Shown here: piece by piece, positions 60,540 through 64,000 of the stretch
How the letters are laid out: every line of letters begins with the position of its first letter
Position numbering within the stretch: the first letter of the stretch is position 1
Assembly (NCBI GenBank): GCA_950295325.1
Contig: OX485804.1
Coordinates: 11,408,001-11,472,000, forward strand
DNA: 64,000 nt
From: Polytrichum commune
Taxonomy: Eukaryota > Streptophyta > Polytrichopsida > Polytrichales > Polytrichaceae
Direction of reading: 5' to 3'
Notes under the pieces: model-generated
The model's database searches: none
What the model was told of the DNA's origin: nothing
Seen by the model: the letters and a program-made list of their open reading frames with translations, nothing else
Made by a program: the position numbers and the translations under genes

Positions 60540-60805
60540 ATCTCAAGCTTTCTGAAACTCTCAAGCTCTCAAGCTTTCCCACTCTCAAGCTCTCAAGCTT
60601 TCCTACTCTCAAGCTCTCAAGCTTTCCAAAACTCTCAAGCTCTCAAGCTTTCTGAAACTCTCAAGCTCTCAACCTTTCTGAAACTCTCCACTTCTCAATC
60701 TTTCTAAAACTCAAGCTCTCAAGCTTTCTAAAACTCTAAACCTCTCAAGCTTTCTATAACTCTCAACCTCTCAAGCTTTCCTACTCTCAAGCTTTCCTAT
60801 TCTCA
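60540..60805. repeat. CTCTCAAGCTTTC minisatellite
   Basis: Imperfect tandem repeats of ACTCTCAAGCTCTCAAGCTT, ending near 60805. The frame 60348-60707 (Leu/Ser-rich) reads through it and is an artefact. Confidence 0.88.
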
Positions 60806-60839
60806 AGGTTCTGACAACACAACAAAACAACATTCACAA

Positions 60840-61000
60840 TGAGGCTCTAAAATTGGCAAGGGCTTCGCCGCACCTAAGAGCTCCTCTCCCCCTCTGCTCC
60901 AAATGACAAATGAGGAGGAGAGAGAGGGGCGCGGGGAGGTAGTCGGCGCCGCTAGGGTTTCCAAGCGGCAGCCACGTGGCTAGTGGCCACTAGCTAGGGC
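60840..61000 (-). other. GC-rich island with plant 5'-UTR-like words
   Basis: On the minus strand it reads AAACCCTAGCGGCGCC, preceded by a CCACGTGG G-box palindrome (+ strand about 60973). AAACCCTA (telo-box-like) next to a G-box and a CT-rich leader is typical of plant 5' regions. I see no downstream gene on either strand, so this may be an orphan promoter or captured fragment. Confidence 0.3.
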
Positions 61001-61160
61001 TGGGATGGGGGATGGGGGATGGGGAGGGGATGGGGGGGATGGGGGGGAGGGGATGGGGAGGGGATGGGGGGGAGGGGATGGGGAGGGGAGGGGAGGGGAT
61101 GGGATGAGGATGGGATGGGAGAGGGGGAGGGGGAGGGTATGGGGACGAGGGGATACCATG
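61000..61160 (+). repeat. GGGGATGG-type G-rich tract
   Basis: About 150 bp of GGGATGGGGGA-like imperfect repeats, strongly purine-asymmetric and with many G-runs of 3 or more, so G-quadruplex formation is plausible. The Gly/Trp/Arg-rich frame at 61005-61199 is an artefact. Confidence 0.9.
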
Positions 61161-61551
61161 GGGACATGGAGGGATGAGGGTTCAGGAAAAATGAAATAGG
61201 AGATGGGAGGAGCTTAGTTTAAGGACATAAATTTAACTTTGCGTATCCCCTTAGTACCTCGACATATGGATTCCTTGTAAACATATTTTAGAAAAGTATG
61301 TTCAGATAATTTGTATTTAACAATTCACGTCATTTAGTAGGTTTTCGATGAAGAATCCACCCCCAAGATGCAAATGTCGTTTTCATGAACGAGACATCTT
61401 TAAAGTTCTTCAATGGTTCCTCAAATACATATTACATATATAAATGACTCAATTTGAATTGTGGAGAGGGGCTATCTGATTCTCCACAAGAGGTGGATGA
61501 AAATTCAATTTTCAATACGATGTCATTAATTTAATGAGGTGTTAGCTTGAA

Positions 61552-61904
61552 CCACCCTTAATATGATATTTAGTGTTAGATACTCTAAATACAAACGCAT
61601 AGTACACTAAATATCACTAACCCTATGAAAGTAATTACTATTCATTGTGAACTCAAACACTTAATTTCAACTATAATGGTAATATGTGGATGTCGCATGC
61701 ACAAATTTTGTGTAAGGAAATTAATATGAAAAAAAAATTAACAATGATAAAAGCATAAAGGACATGGTAGTAGGAAATGTGGTGGCCCATTTAATATGTC
61801 CAACAATAATTATCAAAGAATTGAAATTTAGTGTTGACCATGATTATAGTGTAACAACACTATATTATACAATCAAACACTAAATATCATATTTAGTGTA
61901 GTGT
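61552..61904. mobile_element. CACTA-type MITE, copy 3
   Basis: The right-end complement CACTACACTAAATATGATAT and the left ...TTAATATGATATTTAGTGTT form the inverted ends. The interior is colinear with 22676-23008. The left tip has decayed (ACCACCCTTAATATG). Confidence 0.75.
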
Positions 61905-62089
61905 ATTTTAGCCATGTGGTCGCATGTTTTGCTAGTAGTATCAATAATTGATAGTATGAGCTTCCCATAAATTAAGTTATTGCGATATGGATTATTTAGG
62001 AGTCGATATTGTTTGTGTATATAATGCATTGAAGTAACGATCTAAACCCTAAGCCCGCAAACCACATAGACAACTTTCACAAACTCTAT

Positions 62090-62120
62090 ACCCTAACCCC
62101 AAACCCTAAACCCTAAATCC
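62090..62120. repeat. Short interstitial telomere-like repeat (CCCTAAA)
   Basis: ACCCTAACCCCAAACCCTAA followed by ACCCTAAATCC: four degenerate heptamers of the plant telomere unit. Confidence 0.75.
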
Positions 62121-63336
62121 TACATCTTTTTATCTTACCAACCTTTCTTATATATGGCCATGTTGTGGTCTATGCGCATCATGTCAAAATGGTCTACGAA
62201 TGTTGGTTCGATTGGAACTTGCCTTATTTGGGTCATAGCAACTATAATAATCTAGACTCATGCCAATAATTGTCATTTTGATATAAAACATTGGTTTAGG
62301 GGGTGAAGAGTGAATTTTGAAATGCTAGCCCTTTCACCTTAATAGTTTTGAGTGCAATTTGATCACAAAATACACACTTAGTCTTATTATAACATGAATG
62401 GTTTAAGACTTCAACTTAAATCAACAGTTTAAGCTATGGTCATGCACATACTTCTTGTTGCAAATAATACAAATATATAATTGTAAGTGCATACTATTGT
62501 ATGCACCATTCCAAATTAGTTATCCATTTCCACACCATGGTGGACCTAAAGTGAATTTCCAATAGGACGTCAAGTCATTTAATTAGGTGTCAACTTGAAC
62601 TAACAATCGAATACTAGTGCATTAAACTTTAATTTTCACCAATGATGAATTGCAACAATGAGTCATATTAATATGGGGCGATGTTTGGTGAGCCTCCAGT
62701 TCCAAATGTCCTCAATCTACCCAGCACAAGTCACTATGGATTAAACGATTTTTTATTGGTATTCATGCACTTGGTGACCATATTACAAGCATTTTTTTAT
62801 GTGAATCATATGATACCTATAATTTTAGGGGATTCCACAATATGTTCTTAGCCACTCTTACTTCATTGTGTGTGTGAATATATATATCACTTAGACCTTC
62901 ATCAATTCACTTGGACTTCACACCTTAGTCGCAAATAATTTAATACTCAATGTTAACCCATCAACCCATATATATAATATAATAACTCATATATAAAATA
63001 GTAAAATAGTAAAATATAAATTATACATATATATATATACATATACATACATACATACATATATTGCGCATGGATGGAATGACATATTGTTAGGTCAAAG
63101 TAGGCGGCAGGAATCCGCTTTTTAAATAGCATCCAAGGGATTTTGAACCATCGGGGGAAAGGTACTTAAAGCTCTTCCCCCCACAGAAGAGCTCTTTTCT
63201 GCGGCACATCCAAGTGTACGCTCCACAGACCTGACTGGAACGCGCTCAAACCATTTTCTTGTGCGCCAACCCCACACCTCCCAGGTCCACTATAAACTGC
63301 ACATACCCGTATATACCGCCGCAAATACCGGACGTT

Positions 63337-63954
63337 TACGAACGCACGTTCGTAAACGTGAGTTGGTAGCACATGCACAAGAGGTATATAGAGATGATGT
63401 GAATTGTTTACGAACGTGCATTCGTAAGTTGTTCACAACCGTACTCGACATTGAGTTACTTATAGACAGAACTAGGCACGAAAATTGTGTCGATTATATA
63501 CGAACGTACGTTCGTATATCTGCCTTCAAGACCCAGACGCGCATGAGTTCCCGTGTAACCGTTTTCTCCAACGGAACATCTGATGATGGGATATTTACGA
63601 ACGTGCGTTCGTAAATATCACCTGGGATTATTTTTCAAGAATCCATAAACATTCCTTAATTTATACACTTCCGTGCATTGGCCACGTTAACAATATGGAA
63701 GTTAAATACAAACGCTCGTTCGTATTTCTCACTACCATTTATGTCCACAGAGAATTATGTTTTCCAATTTTACGAATGCACGTTCGTAAATACCACCTGT
63801 CCACCGTCCACGCATCCACCAACAGACCTGTTAACGCAAGCATGTGTGGAGGACTACACCATGTTTAGGATAGATACGAACGCTCGTTCGTATTTGGCAC
63901 TACCATTTATGTCCATGGAGAAATGTTTTTTAATTTTACGAACGCACGTTCGTA
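63337..63954. repeat. Second array of eight 18-bp palindromes
   Basis: Copies at 63337, 63409, 63499, 63596, 63707, 63771, 63875 and 63937 with centres CA, TG, TA, TG, CT, CA, CT, CA; spacing 62 to 111 bp. Four copies carry a single arm change or are near-perfect. The array is about 3.3 kb from the first one with none between, and probably continues beyond the window. A TATA-like tract and GC-rich DNA precede it (63100-63330). By analogy with 59454-60017 it may front another gene copy to the right or mark the far end of a large element. Confidence 0.9.
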
Positions 63955-64000
63955 AATACCACATGTCCACCGTCCACGCATCCACCAACAGACCTGTTGA
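63707..64000. repeat. Tandem duplication of about 167 bp containing two palindromes each
   Basis: 63707-63838 and 63875-64000 align: palindrome with centre CT, CACTACCATTTATGTCCA, palindrome with centre CA, then TGTCCACCGTCCACGCATCC and ACCAACAGACCTGTT. It shows local expansion of the array by duplication. The second unit is cut by the window end. Confidence 0.85.

Noticed and set aside
60348..60707. 119-codon Leu/Ser-rich frame
   Set aside because: It reads through the CTCTCAAGCTTTC minisatellite.
61005..61199. Gly/Trp/Arg-rich frame
   Set aside because: Translation of the GGGGATGG tract; no evidence for a protein.
55459..63954. CRISPR array made of the 18-bp palindromes
   Set aside because: Spacing varies from 42 to over 120 bp, copies lie in introns and an exon, and the context is plant nuclear DNA.

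Overview
This is nuclear DNA of a land plant. The evidence is a 10-exon serine carboxypeptidase-like gene with GT-AG introns, a short run of the plant telomere heptamer (CCCTAAA on the + strand, near 62.1 kb), and a dense load of plant-type DNA transposons. I cannot fix the lineage from sequence alone. I saw no rRNA or tRNA gene, no CRISPR and no bacterial operon structure. Most of the window is AT-rich repeat and intergenic DNA, and most open frames in it are chance or relics.

Layout. From 0 to 34 kb there is transposon-rich DNA without a convincing intact gene. Many short non-autonomous elements can be delimited to the base by inverted ends and target-site duplications (TSDs). There are at least six hAT families with 8-bp TSDs (309-1346 with 655-1323 nested inside, 5523-6070, 8249-8897, 9388-9616, 13728-14416, 18042-18688, 21674-22398, 27815-28160, 30796-31187, 31872-32102). 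PIF/Harbinger (Tourist-like) elements have TTA/TAA duplications (1604-2190, 18804-19302, 31251-31623, 53294-53836), and there is a CACTA-type miniature family (20538-20845, 22676-23008, 61552-61904). A relic of an autonomous hAT transposase (its dimerisation region) lies at 16163-16531. A decayed spliced gene of unknown function lies at 12860-13546.

From 34.4 to 39.2 kb is the only clearly intact host gene: a serine carboxypeptidase-like protein of 462 residues, with signal peptide and catalytic triad, behind a GA/CT-rich upstream region. From 40.9 to 41.4 kb there are three tandem 156-bp units that keep a 52-codon frame.

From 44.3 to 60.0 kb there are two copies of one large, apparently mobile gene family, about 10 kb apart on the minus strand. 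The younger copy (59421 to 54337) has four exons and three phase-0 GT-AG introns. It would encode about 1,530 residues, but carries two in-frame stops and three single-base frame breaks. It has a DGQH motif reminiscent of the ParB/DGQHR (DndB-like) superfamily, a coiled coil, and a proline-rich C-terminal half. The older copy (about 47990 to 44343) is badly decayed but keeps the same domain order, one intron position and the C-terminal motif. Between them lie extremely AT-rich DNA and a relic of a SWIM/MULE-like transposase (51.2-52.4 kb).

The most striking feature is an 18-bp palindrome, TACGAACG-NN-CGTTCGTA, found 22 times. It occurs in two introns, once inside an exon, densely in front of the younger gene's start (59454-60017), and in a second array (63337-63954) that runs toward the window edge. 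The arms are conserved while the central dinucleotide varies, as expected of a site for a dimeric DNA-binding protein. A ParB-like gene surrounded by its own palindromic sites is the best candidate here for an undescribed mobile system.
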